A DNA stretch of 39,702 nt from an uncultured Acidobacteriia bacterium (GCA_903892565.1 CAITIX010000269.1:1-39702); one strand, 5' to 3'. Positions 16,862-24,934 are shown, counted from the first letter of the stretch. Made by a program: numbers and translations. The notes: a model not told the origin generated them from the letters alone.

Positions 16862-17046
16862 GCTGTGGCCCAACAGGGCATGGGTGTTTCGGCGGACGCA
16901 AGACGAAGGACCGCAGGATAGACCGGTCGAGAGGTGCCGGGTTCCCGCCAGCCCGATAGGGCTTCTCGAAGAGGCTGAGGTCTGCTGTGTTGAGCTCATT
17001 TGCCCGCCAGCTACTATGGTGGCCGTATGCGTGCAATCCATCTCGT

Positions 17047-17838
17047 ATGATTTTTGACTGGATCCGGATCTGCTGTACTTGGCTTTTTCTGGCGGCACTG
17101 TTACTGTGTCAGACACGCGCATACGGGCAGTCCGGACCGCAGCCGCCATGCGGAACCACGGAACCTGTGCCGGCCTATCCCGGATTGGGAGATGGAGCCA
17201 CGGTGAAGCCCTGGAGCAAGTCTGACTTCGGGAGTGACTGGAAGCCGCCGGCGTGCACCGGTTGGACGGCAGCGGGCTTTACGACTTTGGTAACAATAGT
17301 GGCGCGATTTCAGGACGCGAGGGAAACGAAGGATTTGCTGCGCCACATCGGTTCTGTGTCGGGATTTGGGGGCATGCGTTACTGGTCTACCACGCATCAA
17401 CAATGGCGGACGCTCATCGCGGAGGCCCATGCTGTGACCGGCGCGCTGTCATCGCAACACCGTCAGGATTTCGCGCCCGGCGAAATGAAGGAGGGCTCTG
17501 TGCTCTACTTTGAACAGGTCGATAATCTTTCGGGGAAGGGAGTTTATCGCCTTCATATTGTAGAAGCCACAGTGGACCGTCTCGTATTCGACATTGAGAA
17601 CGTCAGCACGATGCGATATCTCCTGGTGCCGATCCTTCACCCGGGCGAGATGCAATCGATCTACTTTCTGGATCGCGAGTCCGCTGACGTTTGGCGCTAC
17701 TACAGCATCATGCGCACAGGAAAAAACGCCAATCGGCTGATCGGGGGGAATGAGGCTTCTACGATCAACCGGGCGGCCGCGTATTATCGGCATATTGTTG
17801 GAATCCCGACCGACCAGGATCCGCCGGCCGCGCGATGA
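17047..17838 (+). CDS. Exported protein of unknown function
   Basis: From the ATG at 17047 the protein has 263 residues with a signal peptide (WIRICCTWLFLAALLLCQTRAYGQ). I do not recognise a family. Visible features are two Cys (PPC, PPAC) near the N terminus of the mature protein, GMRYWSTTHQQWRTLIAEAH near the centre and strand-rich SVLYFEQVDN and MQSIYFLDRE later. An upstream in-frame start at 16987 would put a soluble stretch before the signal peptide and is less likely. The stop overlaps the next gene's start by four bases (ATGA), so it is translationally coupled to a PAP2 phosphatase and may share its membrane-lipid context. Confidence 0.65.
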   Translation: MIFDWIRICCTWLFLAALLLCQTRAYGQSGPQPPCGTTEPVPAYPGLGDGATVKPWSKSDFGSDWKPPACTGWTAAGFTTLVTIVARFQDARETKDLLRHIGSVSGFGGMRYWSTTHQQWRTLIAEAHAVTGALSSQHRQDFAPGEMKEGSVLYFEQVDNLSGKGVYRLHIVEATVDRLVFDIENVSTMRYLLVPILHPGEMQSIYFLDRESADVWRYYSIMRTGKNANRLIGGNEASTINRAAAYYRHIVGIPTDQDPPAAR

Positions 17839-18539
17839 AGTCAAAAGTCTTCACACAGCCCAGGTTCTCTACCCGTGGGTTCTCTACCCGTGGGTTCTCT
17901 GCCCGTGCCGGAAGCCTCTCGCTCTGGCTGGGAGGTGCCGCGCTTGCGCTCCGTATATTTCTCCGCATTACCAGAGAGCTGATCGAAGGGGAGGTCGGCG
18001 CCATGGACAATGTGATCCTGGGCGCCGTGGTAAAAGCCCGGACTCCGTGGCTGACCACGGTGAGTGTCGATGTTACCGCGCTGCGATCGGTCACTTTGGT
18101 GGTGGTGTTCTCTGCTTTCACTTTTCTGGTACTGCTGGTGTTGCGCGATCGGCTGGGTGCCCTTCAGTTACTCGCGGCTTCGACGGGAGCCGCAATCCTC
18201 ACGGTCGTGACGAAAGATATGATCGAAAGGCTTCGCCCGAAAGAGGCTCAGCAGCTCATCGTCGTGTCGGGCTTCTCTTATCCCAGTGGACATTCGGCGG
18301 CCACCTCCGCGCTGTACCTGACGACTGCCATCATTGCCGGCCGCCACGTGCACCATTCCGGCGCAAGGGCCGCATTGTTCATCGCTGTGTCCATGGTCAT
18401 TCTGATGGTTGCCGCATCGCGCGTATACCTTGGCGTTCATTTCGCAACCGATGTGGTCAGCGGCATCTCGCTTGGAGCGTCGTGGGCGCTCCTGCTTGCC
18501 GGATTCTTCGTACGCGTCAATCCTCGTGACTCGTCCTGA
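17835..18539 (+). CDS. PAP2-family phosphatase
   Basis: A 234-residue integral membrane phosphatase related to undecaprenyl-pyrophosphate and phosphatidate phosphatases. All three signature motifs are present: KDMIERLRP (K-x6-R-P), YPSGHSA (PSGH) and SRVYLGVHFATD (SR-x5-H-x3-D). It starts at the ATG that overlaps the previous stop. The N-terminal segment before the first helix is encoded partly by three tandem 15-bp units and reads RFSTRGFSTRGFSARAG, which is unusual for the family. Substrate is unknown; lipid pyrophosphates in the cell envelope are the usual targets. Confidence 0.9.
   Translation: MKSKVFTQPRFSTRGFSTRGFSARAGSLSLWLGGAALALRIFLRITRELIEGEVGAMDNVILGAVVKARTPWLTTVSVDVTALRSVTLVVVFSAFTFLVLLVLRDRLGALQLLAASTGAAILTVVTKDMIERLRPKEAQQLIVVSGFSYPSGHSAATSALYLTTAIIAGRHVHHSGARAALFIAVSMVILMVAASRVYLGVHFATDVVSGISLGASWALLLAGFFVRVNPRDSS
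17865..17909 (+). repeat. Three tandem 15-bp repeats in the PAP2 gene start
   Basis: TTCTCTACCCGTGGG occurs twice in perfect tandem, with a third imperfect copy. The unit length is a multiple of three, so it adds FSTRG units without shifting the frame. Copy number could vary between strains. Confidence 0.8.
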
Positions 18540-18572
18540 ACGCGGACCGCAACTAGCCAAAGGCAATCGCCG

Positions 18573-19871
18573 TCAAGGCGCTTGCGGCGCTACGGCCGGC
18601 GCTTTTGCGGCTGCTTTCAGCCGATCGATCTGCTCTACAAGCTTCGCGACTTGAGCTTTTTCCTTCTTTGTGGCCTTGACTGGAATGGTCGGGCTCAGGT
18701 CCTTGTAGTACGCAAGAACGTTTTGGCGAAGGTCCGGCTCCACGCCATCAAACTTCCGGTCTTCCAGTTTCCCCAATAGCTTGGCGTACGCTTCATCGGT
18801 TCCTTTGTACTTGCCCATGATCGTGCCTCCGCCGACATCGAAATTCTCGTTCGCCAATTCAAGATTACCCGCATCTACATTGGCGAGCATCACTTTGTAG
18901 CGATCGACGGTGGCGTTGAAACTCGCCATAAATAGTTTTTCCACTTCAGGCGTTGGAGTGGCTATTCTGAGCGCCGTGAAGGGCCCTCCCCCTGGAATAA
19001 ATCTGAAAATGAACGTTAGAACCCTCGTGCCAAAACCGGGCTTGTGATATTCCTTCCCCCACTCTTTTTCATAGCTGGAGCGTGAAAGATTGTAGAGAAA
19101 CTTCTTTCGCGTGACGCCGGGGATTTCTTTCTGGAGTTGGTCCTTCTTCAAGCTCCATGCCACCCGAGTCATGCCGGGAACAATCGAACGGATGCCATAC
19201 CGATAGGTCCCCAGCGCCAGGGTCACGCTTCCGAATACGTCTTTCATTTCGATGCCGTAGGTATCCTTAAACGCGCGTTCAAGCACGTCCCTCGACACTT
19301 GGAAGCCGATGAAGCTTCGATATTTGTCCGGGGCGTATCGCCCTGACGCAACCTGCAGCACATCGAATCCGAACTCGGTCCGTACGTGTGCCGTCGGATT
19401 GTCCCAGTAGGTCACGTCCTTTCCAAACTTTCGCCCCAGCTCCGGATACAAGATAGGAACCGCACGGTTGGTCGCAATGCTGTGCCCTTCAGTATCGGCA
19501 ACGTAATGCTCCAGTGCGCCAAGGGCAAAGGCGTACTCGTTGAGATCGCTCGATTCCCGGAGGAGCGCGGTAATGAAATCACCGCTGCGGACGTAATGCG
19601 TGAGATCGCTGAAAAAACGACTGCTGAAGGGATAATATCCCATGTCCTGAATAATGCAGCCTCCGTAGGCGTAGCCATGTGCCATGTCCAACTCTTCCGG
19701 CGTTGCGTTGGGGAATCGCTTCATTAGGATCTTCTGGAGGGAGGCATCCCAAACCGAATCAATGATGGCTTCGTGGGTTAGAACCGTATAGCCGTAGGAG
19801 GACAAAGGCGACACAAGAATCGACAAAAGCAAACATAGGGCGCGATGGATTACGGTTCCCGTTCGTCTCAT
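18573..19871 (-). CDS. Exported zinc-dependent phospholipase C-like protein
   Basis: A 432-residue protein with signal peptide (ALCLLLSILVSPLSSYGY) and an N-terminal all-helical domain of the S1/P1 nuclease and zinc-dependent phospholipase C type. Visible metal-site pieces are THEAIIDSVW, the QDMGYYPFSS segment, HYVRSGDF, and ALGALEHYVADTEGHS, which carries the His/Asp cluster typical of the superfamily. The C-terminal 200 residues are charged, contain a RKKFLYNLSRSSYEKEW segment and end in an Ala/Pro/Lys-rich tail. It would act in the periplasm or outside. The exact substrate is uncertain: phospholipid or other phosphodiester. Confidence 0.75.
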   Translation of the reverse strand: MRRTGTVIHRALCLLLSILVSPLSSYGYTVLTHEAIIDSVWDASLQKILMKRFPNATPEELDMAHGYAYGGCIIQDMGYYPFSSRFFSDLTHYVRSGDFITALLRESSDLNEYAFALGALEHYVADTEGHSIATNRAVPILYPELGRKFGKDVTYWDNPTAHVRTEFGFDVLQVASGRYAPDKYRSFIGFQVSRDVLERAFKDTYGIEMKDVFGSVTLALGTYRYGIRSIVPGMTRVAWSLKKDQLQKEIPGVTRKKFLYNLSRSSYEKEWGKEYHKPGFGTRVLTFIFRFIPGGGPFTALRIATPTPEVEKLFMASFNATVDRYKVMLANVDAGNLELANENFDVGGGTIMGKYKGTDEAYAKLLGKLEDRKFDGVEPDLRQNVLAYYKDLSPTIPVKATKKEKAQVAKLVEQIDRLKAAAKAPAVAPQAP

Positions 19872-20123
19872 TTTTGTGACCTTTTCTGTCGAACATCCCC
19901 TGTTCTTGGGCCGTGGTCGACCACCTCTTGATTAGCATGTTCCGGTCCAAACTGCATGGGTGATGCGGGGCGAGGCCCCTAGTTTCCCCAAGCAGCAAGT
20001 TGGAAAAGGCGGGGAGCATGCGATGCCGCGTATCAAGAATGGGTGGATGCCCCGCGGTAAGGCCGCAAGCCGGAGAGCATCGTGGCGTAGGAAAACATAC
20101 CCGAGGCGCCAGGGTGCGTTTTT

Positions 20124-20756
20124 TCACACTTTGCCGCGCGCGCTCCGGCTCGGATTTGTGTGTGAACGGCCAATGCGGACCCAGTGCATGACCGAGACAA
20201 TGCTTCCGATCAAGCAAAACCCGATGAACCCGCCCATAAACCAAAGAAACTCGGGTGAATCGGCGATGCGCAGGATGTGGCGTCCAAAATAGATGGCCGC
20301 CCAACCGACCAACGAGAATCGAACTGCGCGGGCGATCAAGACCAGAACCAGGAGGCGCAGCCTCGGATACTGAAATGCGCTTGCAACCGCGATCGCTGCG
20401 CCAAACGGGAACGGCGGCGGAGCTAGGCAGGAGACGATTAAGGCCGCGGCGGAATGTCGCTCCATCTGGTGCTTCAGGTAGCCGAGCAGTTTGGGTTTCA
20501 CCAGGCGCTTGAGGCCTTCCGCGCCACCTTTCCGGCAAACCAGATCCAGCAAGAGAACGCCGATCGTCGATCCCGCAGCTGCACCTAGCACGTAAACGGG
20601 GAGTTGGTCGTGATGCCTCGCGACCAGAAGCACCATCAGTAAATCACTACCGATGGGAAGGAAGAGAAAGGAATCATCCGCGATCGCAAGGATAAGAAGC
20701 CCGAACACACCGAATTGAAGGAAAAAGGCCAACAGATGGCGAATCGATAGGTTCAC
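20124..20756 (-). CDS. VTT-domain (DedA/SNARE-associated) membrane protein
   Basis: A 210-residue inner-membrane protein with about five hydrophobic segments. VTT-domain landmarks are FLFLPIGSDLLMVLLVARHH near the N terminus, the Gly-rich YVLGAAAGSTIGVLLLD helix, APPPFPFGAAIAVASAFQYP (the re-entrant Pro/Gly motif) and RAVRFSLVGWAAIYFGRHI. Homologues handle lipid carriers or metal stress, but a specific substrate is not visible. The C terminus is basic. Confidence 0.8.
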   Translation of the reverse strand: MNLSIRHLLAFFLQFGVFGLLILAIADDSFLFLPIGSDLLMVLLVARHHDQLPVYVLGAAAGSTIGVLLLDLVCRKGGAEGLKRLVKPKLLGYLKHQMERHSAAALIVSCLAPPPFPFGAAIAVASAFQYPRLRLLVLVLIARAVRFSLVGWAAIYFGRHILRIADSPEFLWFMGGFIGFCLIGSIVSVMHWVRIGRSHTNPSRSARGKV

Positions 20757-21066
20757 GCGCGGTATCAGCCTTCCTGCTGAATAAGGTTGTTAGCGAAGTC
20801 GGACTGCCAAAGTTTACCAGAGGTTCTAGAGTCTATGAATGAGGCCGCATGTTCTATTTGCTACTTTTCTCTACTCCATACCTCGCTGCAATCAGGTCGC
20901 ACCGGGGCGCTTCAACGATAGAAGTCAAGCGATTGGGCTTTCACGTGCTCGTTCAGAAGCAGGCGCGAGCGTATGGCACAACTCTCGCCGGTGAGCAAGA
21001 TCGTCAGCGACGGAAACTTTACGCATCGGCGAGCGGAAAGAACTTCATAGAAAAAGGAGAAACCCG
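20757..21066. other. Intergenic, no supported gene
   Basis: About 310 bases between two divergent genes. It should hold the promoter for the plus-strand gene at 21067, but no convincing -35/-10 pair or dyad was seen. A 73-codon plus-strand frame ending at the next gene's ATGA has no ribosome site and no protein-like composition, so it is not called. Confidence 0.5.
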
Positions 21067-21459
21067 ATGAAACCGAGCAAGAAGGATGAGATCCAAAGCG
21101 AACCTTTTGAAATCAAAAGTGAAGCGAAAGAGAAAGCAGGATCAATCACGAACAGAAGGGAATGTATGCATTTGTTTTCGCAAGTGGCTTTCCTGGGGAC
21201 GGTCCTGATGACGTCGCTTGCGACTTTACCGACTGTCCTGAAGGCCGATGACGACCATCCCAAGCGTTACCACGATAAAGAACACAAGGACGACCACGAG
21301 TGGAACGACCGCGAGGACCGCGTCTACCAAAAGTGGTTGGAAGAGAAGCATCATGTGAAACGCGAGTTTGCCAAACTCAAAGCCAAGGAGCAGAACGAAT
21401 ACTGGAAGTGGCGTCACGAGCACCCAGATCGGGATGACTCCAATTCCGAGCGAAGGTGA
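21067..21459 (+). CDS. Exported, highly charged acidobacteria-type protein
   Basis: A 130-residue protein. AAGGAG lies about ten bases before the ATG. After a charged 30-residue leader there is one hydrophobic segment (LFSQVAFLGTVLMTSLATLP), then a mature part rich in His, Asp, Glu, Lys and Trp: EHKDDHEWNDREDRVYQKWL and KLKAKEQNEYWKWRHEHPDR. I have seen this EYWKWRHEHPD-type tail in many short acidobacterial proteins, always without known function. The His/Asp-rich composition might bind metal; that is inference. Confidence 0.72.
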   Translation: MKPSKKDEIQSEPFEIKSEAKEKAGSITNRRECMHLFSQVAFLGTVLMTSLATLPTVLKADDDHPKRYHDKEHKDDHEWNDREDRVYQKWLEEKHHVKREFAKLKAKEQNEYWKWRHEHPDRDDSNSERR

Positions 21460-21512
21460 ATACCATTCCGAAGTGGAGACGAACAGCGTTCCGGGCGTAA
21501 GCAGATCGGGGC

Positions 21513-21674
21513 ATGGTAAATAGCGTGGATAAGTTCGCTCTCGCGCCGGACGGAAAAAGCATCGTCGCGCTGATGCCCGCCATCGAGTCAAAAGGGCAAG
21601 AGGCGCAGAACCACGTCGTCTTCCTTATGAACTTCGTCGACGAGTTGCAGCGCAAGGTGCCGGTCGGGAAATAG
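21513..21674 (+). pseudogene. C-terminal fragment of a WD40/TolB-propeller protein or kinase
   Basis: Fifty-three codons from 21513 read MVNSVDKFALAPDGKSIVAL, a typical last propeller blade (APDGK), followed by EAQNHVVFLMNFVDELQRKV. The ending NHV-FL-NF-DEL-RKVP is the usual C terminus of acidobacterial serine/threonine kinases with TolB propellers. Upstream in the same frame a stop codon occurs at 21498, so only the tail remains. Recombination debris is the likely origin. Confidence 0.6.
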
Positions 21675-21757
21675 CCGTCACACGTCGCTAATTGCAGAAC
21701 TCCAAGGTAAGTAATGCATTAGAAATGAGATGTCTGGATAGTGCACGGATCGTCGGG

Positions 21758-21790
21758 CAATCGTCCATTAGCTTTTGTAATGGACGGTTG
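21758..21790. promoter_or_regulatory. Inverted repeat (hairpin or dyad)
   Basis: CAATCGTCCATTA-GCTTTTG-TAATGGACGGTTG: 12 of 13 arm positions pair (one T/G mismatch). It lies between a pseudogene fragment and a small frame. There is no T-run on either strand, so it does not look like an intrinsic terminator. Confidence 0.5.
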
Positions 21791-21864
21791 CTCTGACTTC
21801 TATGCAGCGTTATCGGTAGCGTTGGCAGTCGAACCAATGACGAAGATACTAAACTGTCCCTTCG

Positions 21865-21987
21865 ATGCCTGTTCGTGAATACAAAGTGAGTTTTGTCGAT
21901 GCTCGGGGCGTCCGGCACTGGGTTTGCGTTTACGCGAGCAGCGTGCTGAAGGCCGCCGCAGCGGGGCTCGCCTTCCTCCAATGTTGA
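21865..21987 (+). pseudogene. Short protein fragment, acidobacterial 'KVSF-D--GVRH' type
   Basis: Forty codons starting MPVREYKVSFVDARGVRHWV and ending AAAAGLAFLQC. It resembles a widespread small acidobacterial protein (YKVSF-D--GVRHSVEV-A-SLYEAA-LGL), but stops early after the AAAAGL helix, so it looks truncated. No ribosome site. Low certainty on whether it is expressed. Confidence 0.4.
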
Positions 21988-22039
21988 GAAGCGCAATGGG
22001 GCGCTTGCTCACGGCGCTGCGAACGCTCATACTCCGAGC

Positions 22040-22243
22040 ATGACTCTCAAGACTGCGTCACTTTTTGGGTTGATCGGAACGGTTCTCGTAACGGTGCTTC
22101 TGGTTTGGGATTTCATTTTGAACGTGCTGAACGTGGGACGGGGCCTGGTTCCAGCCGTGGTGCTATTCTCCTCCCTGATCTACGCGATTGGTGCCCTCAG
22201 CGTGGCCGTGTTTTTTTTTGTTTTTCACAAATCGCAGTCGTGA
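22040..22243 (+). CDS. Small two-helix membrane protein
   Basis: A 67-residue protein: MTLKTASLFGLIGTVLVTVL through helix 1, a short loop (FILNVLNVGRGL), and helix 2 (AVVLFSSLIYAIGALSVAVFFFVF). The 'LKTASL' start followed by a leucine-rich helix is familiar from small unnamed acidobacterial membrane proteins. It stands alone. Function unknown. Confidence 0.6.
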   Translation: MTLKTASLFGLIGTVLVTVLLVWDFILNVLNVGRGLVPAVVLFSSLIYAIGALSVAVFFFVFHKSQS

Positions 22244-22402
22244 TCGAGAGCGTGGATGCGCCGATCTTTCAACCCCGGGTTAACGATCATTATCGGAAGT
22301 CTCGCGCCCGACTCGCTCGGTGGCGCCGGAATGGAAGCTCGGTTTTGATCTGTTGGTGGCCCTGCCACGCTGGCCGAGGAACGACAACGTTATATAGGCG
22401 CT

Positions 22403-23074
22403 TTAATGAGGGAGCCTAGTCATCCTCAGCCTTCGCACGTGAGCTTCGATATCGTTGGGTAAGGTGACCGTCTTCACGGTGAACCTCTTCGGAGGTGAAC
22501 GCCGCCGAGGGAGGCATCCAATGAGGCCCCTTAGGTTGTCCTGTATCCTTAGCGTTTCGGGGCTGCCTTGGTAGATCATCCGGTTGGCGTCCATTGCTCC
22601 AAACCAGTCCCCCGGATCAACCATTTGGGATCTGTCGTCAGCATCGGATGTTTGATCAAGCCCGCTTGTGTCAGTTGTTGTGACACCGGCATCCCTGGCG
22701 TTTACTTCGTCGGCCGACCACCAAAAGCAATGACAAAACTCATGAACCATCACGCGCCGAAGAATGTCCTCATCCTCGAGCGTGGCCGTCTGGGCTGGGA
22801 GAGTGCACCCGAAAATCCTATTCCCATTGACGATAAGTGGACTAGCGCAGCCGTCGCAACAGCTCTCGTCGTCGTACCACAACTCCGGGACAACCTGGAC
22901 CGGCGGCATGGAAGTGACTGCGGCAGCCGCGCCGATTTGCTCTCGAAGACGAGCGATTCGTTCGAGTCCCTCGCGTAAACGCGACTGAAGAGTGAGCGGT
23001 ATTTGCGACCAAGCCAGCTTGCCCATCTTTAGCCAGACCTCGCGACTACGTTTCGAGTAGAGCCGACTATTCAT
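22403..23074 (-). CDS. HExxH metallopeptidase-like protein
   Basis: A 223-residue protein from ATG 23074. The central feature is the zinc-peptidase motif HEFCH (H111, E112, H115), preceded by a helix (EDEDILRRVMV), and a cysteine cluster CCDGC at 72-76 that could bind structural zinc. The N-terminal 50 residues are basic and probably helical; the C terminus is Arg-rich. There is no signal peptide, so it is cytosolic. I could not place it in a named peptidase family; the third metal ligand is uncertain (Asp/Glu residues in SADEVNARD and DPGDWFGAMD). It is translationally coupled (ATGA) to the zinc-ribbon gene before it. Base composition is a little less GC-rich at third positions than the core genes. 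Confidence 0.55.
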   Translation of the reverse strand: MNSRLYSKRSREVWLKMGKLAWSQIPLTLQSRLREGLERIARLREQIGAAAAVTSMPPVQVVPELWYDDESCCDGCASPLIVNGNRIFGCTLPAQTATLEDEDILRRVMVHEFCHCFWWSADEVNARDAGVTTTDTSGLDQTSDADDRSQMVDPGDWFGAMDANRMIYQGSPETLRIQDNLRGLIGCLPRRRSPPKRFTVKTVTLPNDIEAHVRRLRMTRLPH

Positions 23075-23343
23075 TGCAGCTGTTTCTTTTCGCCCGCACC
23101 GTCGCACTCCGCGGCACCGCCGATGGCGCCACCGATTGCTCGATGCGCGCGTTGCGCTGAGGCGTAGTCATTCGCTTTGCAGTGGTAGAACCGCATCTCG
23201 CACCCATCAAGCGCATCGCCTTCTGAAAGGGCGGATTCATCTATTGCTTCGGTAAGCTGAACGGTAACACGGAATCGAAATCCGCGCATTCTAGTGCCCA
23301 CTTGCCCGTAACGTCCGCATTTCGGACAAGCGGAACGCTCCAA
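23071..23343 (-). CDS. Small zinc-ribbon-like protein, coupled to the HExxH gene
   Basis: Ninety residues from TTG 23343: a CPKCGRYG zinc-knuckle near the N terminus, RFRVTVQLTEAIDESALSEG in a strand-rich middle, then DGCEMRFYHCKANDYASAQR, giving a possible second Cys/His pair. The four-base ATGA overlap with the downstream HExxH gene argues that both are translated. The frame remains open upstream (toward 23452) without a usable start, so the real start may have been lost when the group II intron arrived next to it. Confidence 0.45.
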   Translation of the reverse strand: MERSACPKCGRYGQVGTRMRGFRFRVTVQLTEAIDESALSEGDALDGCEMRFYHCKANDYASAQRAHRAIGGAIGGAAECDGAGEKKQLQ

Positions 23344-23404
23344 GCGCGGCCCGTTATCGAGTATTGTCGGGAGCGTCCGTTGCGCCTTCGCAACAGCACA
23401 TTGG

Positions 23405-24012
23405 CGAGTTGCGCCGAGGCCAACCTGGCGGAATAGCTACCGGATCGCGCGTCATCCAGGGAGCGTCGGGATAAACCGGCATGTTGTAGGGGATGAAAGA
23501 GCCCTACGGGAAAGGAGAGTAGCGAATCCATCCTGACCTCGAGTCTTGCGGTCGGCATCGCGAGGTGCCGATCGAAGCGTAGATAGAGGCATCAGTGGGC
23601 GGGGCGATTGAGCTTCGAAAAACGCGTGTTTCAGGACGCCGACTCCATCCTGAGAGGAGGAAGGCAACACGAACAGCCACGTTAAACGCGAGTGGATTGC
23701 TCGGTCCTGCGTAGTCGTTAGAACCCGCGCACGCTGAGAAACAACATGCACGAGAACCGAGAGGGCTCCTGGACGTCTTGGCTTCCACAGCAAGACCGGT
23801 CCGCGAAGGCCATAAACCGAACGGCGGACATGCACGTTCAGGAGCAGTCGGACTGCGTCGTAGTACCCGTGAACCAGCCGAACAAAGAAGGGCAACCTTC
23901 GGCGGAGGTTGGGGAGGGAAGGACGCAGACCGAGGAGAACATCGTTCCACCACGCATGCACCCGACACAGAGCGGCAAGCGCATGTCCCAGGGGTTGAAC
24001 GGTGTGCGGCAA
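23405..24012 (+). mobile_element. Group II intron, 5' fragment
   Basis: The segment from about 23450 contains the leader typical of bacterial group II introns (the GTCGGGATAAACCGGCATGT and AGGGGATGAAAGAGCCCTAC stretches), followed by the start of an intron-encoded reverse transcriptase. Homology stops around 24012 before the first RT block, so domains IV-VI and most of the enzyme are gone. The left boundary is approximate; I could not identify the GTGYG intron start with confidence. Direction is plus strand. Confidence 0.65.
23746..24012 (+). pseudogene. Group II intron reverse transcriptase/maturase, N-terminal fragment
   Basis: Eighty-nine codons: MHENREGSWTSWLPQQDRSA, then SDCVVVPVNQPNKEGQPSAE, VGEGRTQTEEN and HPTQSGKRMSQGLNGVRQ. 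This 'S-D--VVP--QPNK-GQP-AE-VEGR' leader, followed by TQSGKR-SQGL--VR, is the characteristic N terminus of maturases of this intron type. After VRQ the frame continues into unrelated sequence, so RT domains, thumb and DNA-binding parts are missing. Confidence 0.7.
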
Positions 24013-24091
24013 CCCGACTCCACAACCCCTCTCGGGGAATGGTATCGTTTGTGTCGAGCCAATCTTCGCCGAGCCATTCAAAGGAAAACGA

Positions 24092-24875
24092 ATGGCGCGA
24101 CGAGAGCATCAAATGCCGAGCGTGCTTCGGCAAGAAGGGCCGAAGGCGTATTGGTACATCCGATACCGGCAAAAAGTGCTGGTCGGAAAGAATCAAATCG
24201 AAAGAAAGGAGGTATGGCACCCACTTGGAAATTGCGATGAAATCACGAAACGGGAGGCCCTGCGACTGCGTGACGAGGTTATCCGTCAGATCAATCGTGA
24301 GGTCTTCACGATTCCGCATCAGATTCTTTTTCGGGACTTTGTGGAGTTGTATACCAAGCAGCACACCGTCACCCTCGAACCCGGAGGGAGGAAGCGAGAC
24401 GTGTCGTTGATCAAGAACCATCTGCTCCCTGCATTTGGATCGATGCGGTTACCGGGGCGAGACTGGGGAGCCAAAGAGCGAACGCGCCAAGCGGACCTTG
24501 CCGCTTGGAATCCCTTTGGAGCAATACCGACTGCTCCGACCGGCTAATGCAAAGCCGGAGCAGTACGTGTTCGAACAAGACGGTGAACCGATGGACGACC
24601 GGGCGATTCTCCAAAACGTGATTCGTCCGGCAGCCAAGGCCCTCGGGTTTTATTTTGAGGGTTTCGGTTGGCACTCCTTCAGGAGGCAGAACATAACCGT
24701 ACTCCAAGAGGAAGGTGCCACTGCGATCGAAGCAATGGCGCAGGCAGGACATTCTCGGCCATCGATGACGAGCGAGTACACAATCGTCGGAATGGAGCGT
24801 CGAGAGCAAGCAGTGCGGCGGCTACAGCAGAGACTTTTAGGAGCAGTGCAGCCTGCCGGTTCGGCAGTGAATTGA
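24092..24875 (+). pseudogene. Tyrosine integrase with a large internal deletion and frameshift
   Basis: The gene starts at ATG 24092 with AAGGA seven bases upstream. The first part (to about 24451) encodes the N-terminal arm-binding and start of the core-binding region (SVLRQEGPKAYWYIRYRQKV, FRDFVELYTKQH, HLLPAFGSMRL). From about 24456 a different frame continues with GETGEPKSERAKRTLPLGIP, then the C-terminal active site: WHSFRR (H-x-x-R), AQAGHSRPSMTSEYT with the second His and the nucleophilic Tyr. Roughly 120 residues, including most of the core-binding domain and the first catalytic Arg motif (usually TGLR-GE), are missing. It sits beside the intact tRNA-Pro, as expected for the element's own integrase, and is certainly inactive in this form. 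Confidence 0.8.
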
Positions 24876-24883
24876 GGAATTAT

Positions 24884-24903
24884 GCGGGAATTGTGCGGGA
24901 AAG
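24884..24903. repeat. Two phased GCGGGAA repeats near the right island end
   Basis: GCGGGAA at 24884 and 24895, 11 bases apart, inside a 20-base block identical to 13028-13047 at the left end. A degenerate third copy (TGAGGAA) may lie 11 bases further left at 24873. Proposed arm-type sites of the integrase. Confidence 0.65.
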
Positions 24904-24934
24904 GAAAAGGGGTGCATCAACACAAGTTGTTGAA

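Noticed and set aside
20849-21070. A 73-codon plus frame overlapping the next gene by ATGA
   Set aside because: No ribosome site, no recognisable motif; the next gene has its own strong AAGGAG. The overlap is probably chance.
23452-24421. Long minus-strand frames (209 and 305 codons) over the intron and integrase
   Set aside because: They are antisense to the group II intron leader, the maturase start and the integrase, and have no domain-like composition.
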